Positions 16,299-24,342 of a DNA stretch of 44,948 nucleotides are shown here, in pieces. The notes below the pieces were generated by a model. The model was not told the origin of the DNA. It made no database searches and saw nothing but the letters and a program-made list of their open reading frames with translations. Every line of letters begins with the position of its first letter. The first letter of the stretch is position 1. This DNA comes from a virus. The DNA lies in IMG/VR virus record IMGVR_UViG_3300045922_000997, positions 1 through 44,948 of that record; one strand, written 5' to 3'. Made by a program: the position numbers and the translations under genes.

Positions 16299-17051
16299 AT
16301 GGCAAGCAAGGAAGTCATCAAGAAAAACCAGGAAGCGGCGATCAGCCCGTTCGTCGTATTCCAGACGCCGGTCGCGGAGATCCGCGACGCGGTGGCGGCC
16401 AACCTCGGAGACAGCGGCATGAGCGCCACCGACTTCGAGCGCATCAAGATTCCGGCGGGAGGCGGTACGGCCTGGACGCTGCAAACGCTCGACGGCGAGG
16501 AGATGGTGAAGGAACTCGCGGGCATCATCGTCGCCTGGCGTGACACGCGCGCCTACTGGAGCGTGCCGCTCGAGCAGTCGGACGGGAACATGCCTCCGGA
16601 CTGCTACTCGCTCGACGCGCGCACCGGTACCGGCAAGCCGGGTGGCGACTGTCACAAGTGCCCCTTTGCCCAGTTCGGCAGCGACCCGAAGGGCGAGGGC
16701 CAGGCCTGCAAGCTGGTGCGCCAGTTGTTCTTCGTGCGAGAGGAGAACCTGCTGCCCGAGATCGTGAGCCTGCCCGCGAGCTCGGTCAAGCCGGCGCGGC
16801 AGTACTTCATGCGCCTCGCGTCGAAGGCCGTGCCCTGCTACGGCCTGATCACGAAGATCGGCCTCGAGAAGACGAAGAACGCGCAGGGCATCGTGTACTC
16901 GCGGGCGACATTCACCTCCAGCGGCCGGCTCTCGCCCGAACAGGCCGCGCGCATCAAGGAGTACGCCGCGATGCTCAAGCCGTTCCTCGAGTCGGCGCCC
17001 TCGGCTCCCACGGCGAAAGATGTCCAGCACGGTGAAGGCGAAATCATCTGA
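16299..17051 (+). CDS. Unknown protein with Cys cluster, possible ssDNA-binding or recombination factor
   Basis: This 250-residue protein has a central cluster CHKCPFAQFG...GQACK (about 118-138) that could bind zinc. It is otherwise mixed alpha/beta, with the segments ISPFVVFQTPVAEIRDAV near the N-terminus and FMRLASKAVPCYGLITKIGL later. It sits directly before the primase/helicase. A single-strand DNA-binding role would fit this position and the Cys cluster, but that is inference and no known motif confirms it. Confidence 0.7.
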   Translation: MASKEVIKKNQEAAISPFVVFQTPVAEIRDAVAANLGDSGMSATDFERIKIPAGGGTAWTLQTLDGEEMVKELAGIIVAWRDTRAYWSVPLEQSDGNMPPDCYSLDARTGTGKPGGDCHKCPFAQFGSDPKGEGQACKLVRQLFFVREENLLPEIVSLPASSVKPARQYFMRLASKAVPCYGLITKIGLEKTKNAQGIVYSRATFTSSGRLSPEQAARIKEYAAMLKPFLESAPSAPTAKDVQHGEGEII

Positions 17052-17074
17052 CACGGCCGGCGCGGGGAGGAAGC

Positions 17075-19642
17075 ATGGAGGTCGGCGAACTGGCCATCCG
17101 GCAATTTATCGAGCGGGTTCACGGCCCCGAGCCACAAGGGTGGCTCGTGGTGTGGACCCGCCAGGACAAGGCATCGAGGGCGTTTCGTCTCGCGCAAGAG
17201 GGCGCCCTCGATGCCGCAGTCGCCTATTGCGCGGATCGTGCCTCGCGGCAGGACGTCTACGCCGCCGTCGGATTGCAGCGGGAGGCGCCGGAACATGGCA
17301 GCCGCGGCAAGGAAGCTGGTGTCGTGTCGGTACCCGGCGTGTGGGCCGACATCGACATCGGCGGCGCGGCGCACAAGGCGAAGGAGCTTCCCGGCAGCGA
17401 GGAAGAAGCGCTGTCTCTGGTAGATGCCGTCGGACTCCCGCCGTCGGTCATCGTGCGCAGCGGCTTCGGGCTCCAAGTGTACTGGCTCTTCCGGGAGCCG
17501 TTCGTCATCGAGACGGAGGCCGAACGGCGAGAACTGAAATCACTCTCGCGGCGTTTCCAGCAGATGCTTCGCTTGCAGGCGCGTGCGCGGGGCTGGACCA
17601 TCGACCCGACCGCCGATCTCTGCCGCGTTTTGCGCGTGCCGGGAACCTTCAACCGCAAGATCCCCGGCGACGTGCGCCCGGTGACCGCCGAGTACTTCGA
17701 CCGGGCCTACTGCGTGGACGACATCGCCGAGGTCCTTTGCGGGCTCGATGATCCCGGCGAGCCCGCGCCCAGCCAGCCGCCACCGGACCTGCCGCCGGCC
17801 AAACTACCGCCCATCCTCGACGGTTGCGCCTGGATGCGCCACTGCCGGGACGACGCGGCGACGCTTCCGGAACCCGAGTGGTACCGGATGCTGACGGTCG
17901 TCGCCCGGTGCGAAGATGCCGAGCGCTGGGCGCACGAGCTGAGCCAGCCGCACCCGAAGTATTCGCGGCGCGAGACTCAGCGGAAGCTGAAGCAGGCATC
18001 CAGCGAGCAGGTGGCTCCCGTCACCTGCGCCTACGTCGAATCCGACCTCGGCGGCGCACGGTTTTGCGATGCTTGCCTGTTCCGCGGCAACGTGAACTCG
18101 CCCATCGCGATCGGACGGCTGGAGGTGGACGGCGAAGCCGGCGAGTCCGGGCCGCCCGACGATGGGGAACCAGAGGACGGAGACGAATCCGATCCGCCGC
18201 CCCCGGCGGTCACGGCCGCCGCCTCCCAGATTGAGCACTACACGGATCTCGGCAACGCCAAACGCTTCGCCGCCCGGTACCGCGACCGGCTCCTGTACTG
18301 CGAGAAGTGGACCCGCTGGTTCGATTGGGACAACATGCGCTGGCGCGACGACGAGACGCTCGAGGTCTACCGCCTGGCCGGACTACTGATCCGGAGCCTG
18401 TACCCGCTTGCCAAGCGAATCCGCGACGACGAAGAGCGGCAGGCCTTCCTGAAACACTTGGCGCGGTCCGAATCCTTCCGGGCGCAGACCGCCATGATCA
18501 ACCTTGCCAAGGCCGACCCAGCCTTCGCGGTCCGGCCCGGCGACCTGGACCGTGACCCGTGGCTGCTGACCATCGAGAACGGCACGCTCGATCTGCGCAC
18601 CGGCACGCTGCGCCCGCACGATCAGCGGGACCGCATCACCAAGCTGGCGCCGGTCCGCTTCGATCCCACGGCATCCTGCCCCAACTGGCTTGAGTTCCTG
18701 CACATGGTCATGGGCGGCAATCAGCGGCTGGTCTCGTTTCTCCAGCGCGCCTTCGGCTGCTGCCTCACGGGGATCACCTCGGACAAAGCCATGTTCATCC
18801 TCTACGGGGCGAGCGGCGACAACGGCAAGTCGACCATGGTCGACGTCATCCAACTGCTGCTCGGCGACTACGCCGTGCGCACGCCCACCGAAACCTTCCT
18901 GCGCAAAAAGGACGGAGCGATTCCGAACGATGTCGCCAAACTCAAAGGCGCCCGCTTCGTGTGGGCCTCCGAAAATGAGCGCGGCTCGCGGCTGTCGGAG
19001 TCGCTGATCAAGGAGATGACCGGGGGCGACAAGCTCTCGGCGCGATTCATGCGGGGCGAGTTCTTCGAGTTCTACCCGGAGTTCAAGCCGTGGCTGGCCA
19101 CCAATCACAAGCCGCAGGTGCGCGGCGACCGCGCGCTGTGGAACCGTCTAAAGCTGATCCCCTTCCACGTAACGATCCCCAAGGAGCGCCAGAAGCCGCG
19201 CCACGAGGTGATGGCGATGTTCCGGCGGGAGATTTCGGGGATCTTGAACTGGGCGCTGGAGGGGTGCCTCGAATGGCAGCGCAACGGCCTGGGCGTCCCG
19301 GAGGAGGTGTTGGCAGCCACGCGCGAGTACGAGGCCGAACAGGATACCTTCGCGATGTTCCTCGAAGAGAAATGCGTGCGGGCGCCCAACGCGCGCGTGC
19401 TGTCGCTGGCACTGTACCGCGAGTACAAGTCCTGGGCCGAGCAGTACGGCGAGTCGCCCGTCAGCCACAAGATGTTCGCCTCGTTCATGAGCGAACGGGG
19501 GTTCGAGAAGACCAAAACCATGAAAGGCGCGCTGTACTCCGGCGTGGGTTTGCGTACCGAGGACCACTACGACACACCGCGCAGTTCATCGCCGCCACGG
19601 CAAACTCACCTGGTCCACGAGGAAGAAGGGGAGGAAGTGTGA
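17075..19642 (+). CDS. PrimPol-D5 family primase/helicase
   Basis: This 855-residue replication protein joins an N-terminal AEP/PrimPol-type primase (about 1-250) to a D5/P4-type SF3 helicase. The primase part has the metal-binding pair D92-I-D94 and the SGFGLQVYW segment (129-137), where Gln sits at the position of the His often seen. A Cys-containing linker follows (residues 305-335). The helicase Walker A GASGDNGKST lies near residue 577-586, followed by a Walker B region and the conserved LATNHKP. A single protein of this type can start and unwind replication, as in phage P4 and satellites. GAGGAAGC precedes the ATG. The gap just after it holds the repeat cluster proposed as origin. Confidence 0.92.
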   Translation: MEVGELAIRQFIERVHGPEPQGWLVVWTRQDKASRAFRLAQEGALDAAVAYCADRASRQDVYAAVGLQREAPEHGSRGKEAGVVSVPGVWADIDIGGAAHKAKELPGSEEEALSLVDAVGLPPSVIVRSGFGLQVYWLFREPFVIETEAERRELKSLSRRFQQMLRLQARARGWTIDPTADLCRVLRVPGTFNRKIPGDVRPVTAEYFDRAYCVDDIAEVLCGLDDPGEPAPSQPPPDLPPAKLPPILDGCAWMRHCRDDAATLPEPEWYRMLTVVARCEDAERWAHELSQPHPKYSRRETQRKLKQASSEQVAPVTCAYVESDLGGARFCDACLFRGNVNSPIAIGRLEVDGEAGESGPPDDGEPEDGDESDPPPPAVTAAASQIEHYTDLGNAKRFAARYRDRLLYCEKWTRWFDWDNMRWRDDETLEVYRLAGLLIRSLYPLAKRIRDDEERQAFLKHLARSESFRAQTAMINLAKADPAFAVRPGDLDRDPWLLTIENGTLDLRTGTLRPHDQRDRITKLAPVRFDPTASCPNWLEFLHMVMGGNQRLVSFLQRAFGCCLTGITSDKAMFILYGASGDNGKSTMVDVIQLLLGDYAVRTPTETFLRKKDGAIPNDVAKLKGARFVWASENERGSRLSESLIKEMTGGDKLSARFMRGEFFEFYPEFKPWLATNHKPQVRGDRALWNRLKLIPFHVTIPKERQKPRHEVMAMFRREISGILNWALEGCLEWQRNGLGVPEEVLAATREYEAEQDTFAMFLEEKCVRAPNARVLSLALYREYKSWAEQYGESPVSHKMFASFMSERGFEKTKTMKGALYSGVGLRTEDHYDTPRSSSPPRQTHLVHEEEGEEV

Positions 19643-19885
19643 TGACGGATCCGTCATGTCTTGACCAAGCAAGTGCTTTATTTTCAACAGACCATTTTGG
19701 ATATGACGGGTTATGACGGATAGACCCTATTATCCGCCTATACGCAAAGAAGAACCCATGCCCTTATACACGTATAGAGCTTATATAGGAAAACCCGTCA
19801 TAACCCGTCATATCTGTCATTGTTCGCCGCATCTTATTGCGAAAAAGACAGTTATGACCATGACGGATTCAGCGCAATCCGTCAT
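19642..19885. other. Iteron-like ATGACGG cluster in AT-rich gap, candidate replication origin
   Basis: Eight exact copies of ATGACGG or its complement lie in 244 bases, at 19642(+), 19651(-), 19703(+), 19713(+), 19795(-), 19805(-), 19860(+) and 19879(-), with near copies at 19814 and 19854. They build the palindrome ATGACGGATCCGTCAT (19642-19657), a perfect 20-base inverted repeat (19700-19719 with 19795-19814) and a 10-base arm hairpin (19860-19885). Several copies are 10 bases apart, one helical turn. The 75 bases between the large arms are clearly AT-rich against GC-rich neighbours. The site follows the primase/helicase at once, as origins do in phage satellites. An operator cluster is the main alternative. 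I see no supported gene in 19643-19896. Confidence 0.6.
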
Positions 19886-19896
19886 AGGGGGCGGTC

Positions 19897-20343
19897 GTGG
19901 ACGTTGAAGCCGTTCTGGACCGCCTGATGGAGGCCGGGGTCTCGGTCTGGCTGGACGACGAGGGCAAACTGCGGATCGACAAGGGCGCGCCGGAGGAGAT
20001 CAAGCAGCTCGTGCGCGAGCACAAGCAGGAGGTGATCGACGTGCGCCGGGCGCAGGACTTCATGAACCGCGCCGGCATCCGGATCATTCGCCTGCCGCTG
20101 GGCCATCTTGCCCTGGCCTATCCGCCGCGCACCGACATGGGCGAGCTTCGATGGGCGGCGCGCATTCTTCACATGGAGTCTATGCCGCTGGTCATCAACG
20201 ACGAGGGGCTCGAGTGGATCAGCCCCGAAGAGTGGCGGCGCCGACAAGTCGCTAGGATCTGCGAAGAGTACCGGCGCGAGCGGCTGAGGAAAACGGCGAC
20301 GGATGCCGCCGAGCAGCCCATGCCTCGGAGGCGGCGGGCATGA
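19897..20343 (+). CDS. TubC N-terminal docking-domain-like protein
   Basis: This encodes 148 residues from GTG 19897. The N-terminal 45 residues (AVLDRLMEAGVSVWLDDEG, then IKQLVREHKQEVID) match the pattern of TubC docking-like domains that recur in phage and ICE replication regions, where their role is not polyketide assembly and is unclear. The C-terminal half is basic and Arg-rich (EEWRRRQVARICEEYRRERL). Its stop overlaps the next start as ATGA. It begins 12 bases after the last repeat of the candidate origin, so it could be controlled from it. Confidence 0.75.
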   Translation: MDVEAVLDRLMEAGVSVWLDDEGKLRIDKGAPEEIKQLVREHKQEVIDVRRAQDFMNRAGIRIIRLPLGHLALAYPPRTDMGELRWAARILHMESMPLVINDEGLEWISPEEWRRRQVARICEEYRRERLRKTATDAAEQPMPRRRRA

Positions 20344-20630
20344 CGACCGAACGTGCGATCGTCAAGGCGATCCTGGCCTACCTGAACGGTCTCCCTGGGT
20401 GCCTGGCGCGCAAGCGTTGGGGCCGTGGCATGGGCGTGGCGGGCGACCCTGACATCGACGCCTGCATCCGCGGCCGCAGCGTGCAACTCGAGGTGAAGCG
20501 CCCGGGCGAGAAACCGACTGCGCTGCAGGCGAAGCGGCTGGAGGAGTGGCGAAAGGCGGGCGCGCTCGCTGCCGTGGTCAGCAGCGTGGAGGAAGTGAAG
20601 TCGCTCTTGGCGGAGGTGGACCTGCGATGA
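20340..20630 (+). CDS. VRR-NUC-like nuclease
   Basis: This 96-residue protein has the compact PD-(D/E)XK pattern of VRR-NUC domains: GDPDIDACIRGRSVQLEVK, with the active Asp and the E-V-K triad, then an alpha/beta end (LEEWRKAGALAAVVSSVEEV). The length is normal for stand-alone phage VRR-NUC proteins, which may resolve DNA branches. It overlaps both neighbours by four bases, inside the replication operon. Confidence 0.85.
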   Translation: MTTERAIVKAILAYLNGLPGCLARKRWGRGMGVAGDPDIDACIRGRSVQLEVKRPGEKPTALQAKRLEEWRKAGALAAVVSSVEEVKSLLAEVDLR

Positions 20631-21094
20631 CAGCGCTCGAGTTCGTATTCCGGTCGACCGAGGTGGCCAGGATCGCGGAAGTGAGCCTTCGGCAACTCCA
20701 GATCTGGGAAGAGAAGAGGGTCGCGGTCGCCTCGCGGCGTGGCCGGGTCCGGATCTACGATGCGACCCAAGCGCTGTTCGTCGTCGTCTGCGCGGAACTG
20801 CGCCGCCGCGGGCTGTCGTTCCAGCGGCTGCAACGGGTGGCTGCCGAGATGCGGCGGATCCTGGTCGACCACCGCGTCGTGGAGATGGCCGGTCATCGCC
20901 AGGTTTTCCTGCTCACGGACGGGCGCCGCGTCCAGTTCGCCGACTCTCCAAACAAAACCTGCGAACTTGTTTCAAACCTTTTCCGGCCATTCATCTGTGT
21001 GAACGTCTCCGATTGCCTGCAACGGATTCAGAATGCAGCGCTTACGGAAAACCTTCGCGAGTCTTGTTCGACCACGCGCTCTGCCGCAAAATAG
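20627..21094 (+). CDS. MerR-type helix-turn-helix protein
   Basis: This 155-residue protein begins with a MerR-like DNA-binding domain: FRSTEVARIAEVSLRQLQIW, then a wing RRGRVRIYDATQALFVVV. A long helix (RRGLSFQRLQRVAAEMRRIL) and a small strand-rich domain follow. There is no metal-binding Cys pattern of classic MerR sensors. In this position it may be a late-gene activator or excision-type regulator; this is inference. The C-terminal 40 residues look less protein-like and the true end may be poorly conserved. Confidence 0.75.
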   Translation: MTALEFVFRSTEVARIAEVSLRQLQIWEEKRVAVASRRGRVRIYDATQALFVVVCAELRRRGLSFQRLQRVAAEMRRILVDHRVVEMAGHRQVFLLTDGRRVQFADSPNKTCELVSNLFRPFICVNVSDCLQRIQNAALTENLRESCSTTRSAAK

Positions 21095-21225
21095 AAGCAA
21101 GCCTGGCGCCGGGACTCGCTGAACCGCCGCAGGCTCGATGGAGCGCCGGCCGCACAACGCAGCGGCGCGTTCCGATCTCCCTTGCGGGCATACCCGCAAT
21201 CCCACCTGGGCATCACACCAGAACT

Positions 21226-21552
21226 GTGCGCAAAACCATCCGCATCGAGAACCCGGTCGCCGGGTGTGGATTCACGTCGAAGAACCGCGCCAAGCGCTTT
21301 GTGGGACAGGGACGCGCCGAGTGGGTGGAGCCGGGCGTCTCGATTCGATTCATCCAGTCGGACCACCGGCACGCCTCCGCGCGGAAGTCGGCGGACACGA
21401 CCCGCTACTGGTATGAGCGCGCGGCGCACACGGGCCTCGCGCAGCTTTCGGAGTTGGCTAATCTGCCGATGATCAAGCCGCACGTGTTGCTGGGGATGGG
21501 TCGGCGCAAAGGAGCAAGCCGCCATACCTTCCTGGCGACGCAGGGAGTCTGA
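21226..21552 (+). CDS. Unknown basic protein
   Basis: This encodes 108 residues from GTG 21226, a basic alpha/beta protein with the segments IRIENPVAGCGFTSKNRAKR, WVEPGVSIRFIQ and LGMGRRKGASRHTF. I do not recognise a family. The frame is open upstream to a TTG at 21013 but those residues look non-coding, and no good ribosome site is seen, so the start is uncertain. Confidence 0.5.
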   Translation: MRKTIRIENPVAGCGFTSKNRAKRFVGQGRAEWVEPGVSIRFIQSDHRHASARKSADTTRYWYERAAHTGLAQLSELANLPMIKPHVLLGMGRRKGASRHTFLATQGV

Positions 21553-21579
21553 GATGCCCCCGTCTTGCGGAGTGGTAAC

Positions 21580-21604
21580 GCATCTTCGGAAATTCCGAAG
21601 ATGC
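21580..21604. other. Perfect 12-base-arm hairpin in the gap before the late genes
   Basis: GCATCTTCGGAA (21580-21591) and TTCCGAAGATGC (21593-21604) pair perfectly around a single A. It lies in a 184-base gap (21553-21736) with no gene, between the early block and the methyltransferase block. No T run follows, so it is not a plain terminator. It does not match the 24-bp palindrome family. A short CGGTTGT tandem repeat lies near 21690-21706. Confidence 0.55.
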
Positions 21605-21736
21605 TAGGCAATCGTGGGTCCTTCCGGGGCGGCTCGGCCGCGGGTGGATCGGTGGCACGATTTCGCTTGCGTCACGGCTGAAAAAAGGTGGTCGGTTGTC
21701 GGTTGTCACCCGGCGTTATGAAGCCCATCCAGAACC

Positions 21737-22096
21737 ATGGCTGATTCTCCGTCCCTCCAGCCGCGATCGTTTGGGAAGATCGCGGTCTCCACGCCAGGAA
21801 CACCCGTCCGGGTGACCTCCGACACCTCGATCCGGGCTCACCGGATCCGGTTCGCCGTCGCCATCGGCGAGACGGGCCGGGTGTTCCTCGGTGTGGCGGG
21901 GATGAACAAGGCGACCGGCGCCGGCGTGGTGAAAGAGTTCTGGCCCACGGGCGCGGGCGGCGGCGTGGCCGATGAGTTGGTTCTCGAATCCGCCTCGGGC
22001 GACCTGCGGCCGTCGGACTACTTCGTCGACGCCAACACAGCCGGCGAGGGGTTGATCGTCGCCTACTGGGTCTGGGTTCCGAGCTATGGCAGTTGA
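21737..22096 (+). CDS. Unknown beta-rich protein
   Basis: This is a 119-residue beta-rich protein rich in Gly, Val and Thr, with segments such as FGKIAVSTPGTPVRVT and EGLIVAYWVWVP at the end. It looks like small structural or decoration proteins of phages, but I see no known family. It overlaps the start of the first ParB-methyltransferase by 11 bases. Confidence 0.65.
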   Translation: MADSPSLQPRSFGKIAVSTPGTPVRVTSDTSIRAHRIRFAVAIGETGRVFLGVAGMNKATGAGVVKEFWPTGAGGGVADELVLESASGDLRPSDYFVDANTAGEGLIVAYWVWVPSYGS

Positions 22097-23546
22097 TCGC
22101 GTGACGCCGGCGATGGCGAAGCGCATCGAGCTGTGGCGGGTGGACCGATTGGCGCCTTACCAGCGGAACCCGCGGACGCATTCCGAGGAGCAAGTGACGC
22201 AGATCGCGGCCTCGATTGCGGAGTTCGGCTTCTGCAATCCGATCTTGGTGGACTCGCGCGATGGCATCGTGGCCGGGCACGGGCGGCTGCTGGCGGCAAA
22301 GAAACTCGGGCTCGCCGAAGTGCCGGTGATCGTGCTGGATCATTTGGGCGAGACCCAACGGCGAGCCTACTTGCTGGCTGACAACCGGTTGTCGGAGCTG
22401 GCCGGCTGGGATCACGAGTTGCTGGCGCTCGAACTGAAGGAGATTGCGGACGCCGGGTTCGACCCGACGCTCGCCGGATTCGACTCGAAGGAGGTTGACG
22501 ACTTCCTGGCGTCGCTCGAACGGGACGCTGAGCTCGAAGCCGAACAGGTCGGCGACGCCATTCCGGAGTTGCCTGCGGAGGCGGTAACGACGCCTGGAGA
22601 CCTCTGGCTGATTGGTCCCCATCGCCTTATCTGCGGGGACTGCCGCGATCGCAGCGTCATCGCGCGGCTGTTTGAGGACCAGAAAGCGAACGTCGTCATT
22701 ACGTCGCCACCCTACGCCACGCAGCGGCAGTACGATCCGTCGAGCGGGTTCGCGCCGGTCGCGCCGGAGAAATACGTCGCCTGGTTCAGGGACGTGGCGG
22801 GGGCGGTCGAATCGGTGCTCGCGCCCGACGGCTCCTACTTCCTCAACATCAAGGCTCACGCCGAGGAGGGCGAACGGCACACCTACGTGATGGACCTGGT
22901 GCTTGCGCACAAGCGGCAGTGGGGCTGGCGGTTCGTCGATGAGTTCTGCTGGCGCAAGACCGACGACGGCGTTCCCGGCGGCTGGTCGAACCGCTTCAAG
23001 AACGCCTGGGAGCCGATCTACCACTTCTCACGCGAGCGCAAGATCAAGTTCCGGCCGCGCGAAGTGGGTCACTGGTCGGACGACTGTTTCGACTACTCAC
23101 CCGATAACCCGAAATCGACTTCGGGCAGCGGGCTGCTGGGCACGGGGCCGCGCGGCGCGGCGGCCGACAAGGGCAAGAACCATGCGGCCTGGCAGACGAC
23201 GCGCCGCAACGCCAACGACCTCGAAGGCCGGCATGGCGGGCTGGCGCGCCCGTCGAATGTGATCGAGGCCAAGACCGAGTCCTCGCAAGGGAACCACTCG
23301 GCGCCGTTTCCCCGCGCGATTCCGGAGTTTTTCATCAAAGCATTCTCGGACGCCGGCGACGTGATCTTCGACCCGTTCGCGGGCAGCGGCACGACGCTGG
23401 TCGCCGCCGGGCTGCTTGAACGAGCGGGCTTCGGCATCGAGATCAGCCCGGCCTACTGCGATGTGATCCTGCGCCGACTGCAGGAGACCTTGAAGCTCAC
23501 GCCCGTGCATGCGCTGACGGGCGAACCATTTCAACCCAACACGTGA
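22086..23546 (+). CDS. ParB-domain DNA methyltransferase fusion (first copy)
   Basis: This 486-residue protein joins a ParB-like domain (about 15-110; HSEEQVTQIAASIAEFGF, AGHGRLLAAKKLG) to a beta-class DNA methyltransferase. Motif IV is TSPPY near residue 206, the form common in N4-cytosine and some N6-adenine enzymes. Motif I is FDPFAGSGTT near residue 428, after the target domain, the usual permuted order. Such fusions are common in phages and protect phage DNA or mark it. A second copy with a different motif IV lies at 24339. The alternative start ATG 22113 is possible. Confidence 0.92.
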   Translation: MAVDRVTPAMAKRIELWRVDRLAPYQRNPRTHSEEQVTQIAASIAEFGFCNPILVDSRDGIVAGHGRLLAAKKLGLAEVPVIVLDHLGETQRRAYLLADNRLSELAGWDHELLALELKEIADAGFDPTLAGFDSKEVDDFLASLERDAELEAEQVGDAIPELPAEAVTTPGDLWLIGPHRLICGDCRDRSVIARLFEDQKANVVITSPPYATQRQYDPSSGFAPVAPEKYVAWFRDVAGAVESVLAPDGSYFLNIKAHAEEGERHTYVMDLVLAHKRQWGWRFVDEFCWRKTDDGVPGGWSNRFKNAWEPIYHFSRERKIKFRPREVGHWSDDCFDYSPDNPKSTSGSGLLGTGPRGAAADKGKNHAAWQTTRRNANDLEGRHGGLARPSNVIEAKTESSQGNHSAPFPRAIPEFFIKAFSDAGDVIFDPFAGSGTTLVAAGLLERAGFGIEISPAYCDVILRRLQETLKLTPVHALTGEPFQPNT

Positions 23547-23560
23547 AGGAGTGAATCACC

Positions 23561-23998
23561 ATGCCTGAAGTTGCCACGCCGAACCAGGCCGAACGCGAGT
23601 TCGAGACCGGCACGGACGAATCGTTCAAGAACACGAGCGCCACGGCCGGAGCCGCGCACAGCGAGAACCAGCGCGTGACGTTCGCCAACATCAAGCGGAC
23701 CTACGACGTCTACCAGGACCTGGACATCCAGGCCGCACGGCAGGCTCTCACCGAGCAGACGCGGCTCAACCAGATCGCCTCGCAGGCGCTCCAGAACGCC
23801 GTTGAGACCGCAAATCTGGTCTCGAAGCAGGCCGTGCGTCACGGCGACATCGCCATCGACGGCCAATGGAACCCTGTGCAGCAGGGCGCGGGCGACACGC
23901 TGACCGCTCGGGCGGTCTCGATCGACGACGTCTCGCTCAAGGCCATCGGGGCGGTGGTCGCCGCCGCCGTGGCCGACGCGCTGGCCAGCCGCAAGTAG
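23561..23998 (+). CDS. Unknown protein between the methyltransferases
   Basis: This 145-residue protein has a helical Gln/Ala-rich middle (IQAARQALTEQTRLNQIASQ) and an Ala-rich C-terminus (LKAIGAVVAAAVADALASRK). It has no signal peptide. I do not recognise a family. GGAGTGA lies before the ATG, and a strong terminator follows the gene. Confidence 0.7.
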   Translation: MPEVATPNQAEREFETGTDESFKNTSATAGAAHSENQRVTFANIKRTYDVYQDLDIQAARQALTEQTRLNQIASQALQNAVETANLVSKQAVRHGDIAIDGQWNPVQQGAGDTLTARAVSIDDVSLKAIGAVVAAAVADALASRK

Positions 23999-24023
23999 TC
24001 TTTCTCCTGAAGGGCGCATGAAG

Positions 24024-24063
24024 GGGCGGTTCCGCACTCCTCCGCGGGGCCGCCCTGCTTTTT
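24024..24063 (+). terminator. Rho-independent terminator
   Basis: GGGCGG (24024-24029) pairs with CCGCCC (24050-24055), with an inner CCGC/GCGG stem, followed by a run of five T (24059-24063). It would end transcription from the first methyltransferase and its downstream gene, so the next genes need another promoter or read-through. Confidence 0.8.
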
Positions 24064-24072
24064 GGGGAAGTG

Positions 24073-24342
24073 ATGATTCGCGAACTGCGGCTGTGGTGGC
24101 GGCTGCGGCCGCTCGTCAACCGATTCCAGGAGCTCACGAAGATGAAGATCTCGTTGAACGTCGCGATTCAGATGCTGGCGCTGGCGGCGCAAGGCTTGAA
24201 CGCCTCGATCGACCTGCTGCCCGGGCGCGGCAAGTTCTGGGCCATGGTCGGGCTGTCCGCCGTGCAGGGTCTCACGGCCGTACTCGCCCACTTTGCCAAC
24301 CCTGATGGCACGCCGGCCGAGGCGCCTTACATCAAGAAGTGA
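24073..24342 (+). CDS. Small membrane protein, possible holin
   Basis: This encodes 89 residues from ATG 24073 (a GTG lies three bases earlier). Two hydrophobic stretches (ISLNVAIQMLALAAQGL and FWAMVGLSAVQGLTAVLAHF) follow a charged N-terminus (MIRELRLWWRLRPLVNR). Size and topology suit a phage holin, but there is no endolysin next to it, and small phage membrane proteins of other roles look alike. Its stop overlaps the next GTG start. Confidence 0.6.
   Translation: MIRELRLWWRLRPLVNRFQELTKMKISLNVAIQMLALAAQGLNASIDLLPGRGKFWAMVGLSAVQGLTAVLAHFANPDGTPAEAPYIKK

Noticed and set aside
19642-19885. Repeat cluster considered as a CRISPR array
   Set aside because: Repeats are 7 bases long, occur in both directions and have no regular spacers; no cas gene is present.
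19713-19907. A 64-codon plus-strand frame within the repeat cluster
   Set aside because: Its sequence is made by the ATGACGG repeats and AT-rich spacer, has no ribosome site, and overlaps the next gene start; it is better seen as a by-product of the repeats.
21580-21604. Hairpin considered as a member of the 24-bp palindrome family
   Set aside because: It does not start with ACTT, has an odd centre base and different arms; kept only as a separate hairpin.
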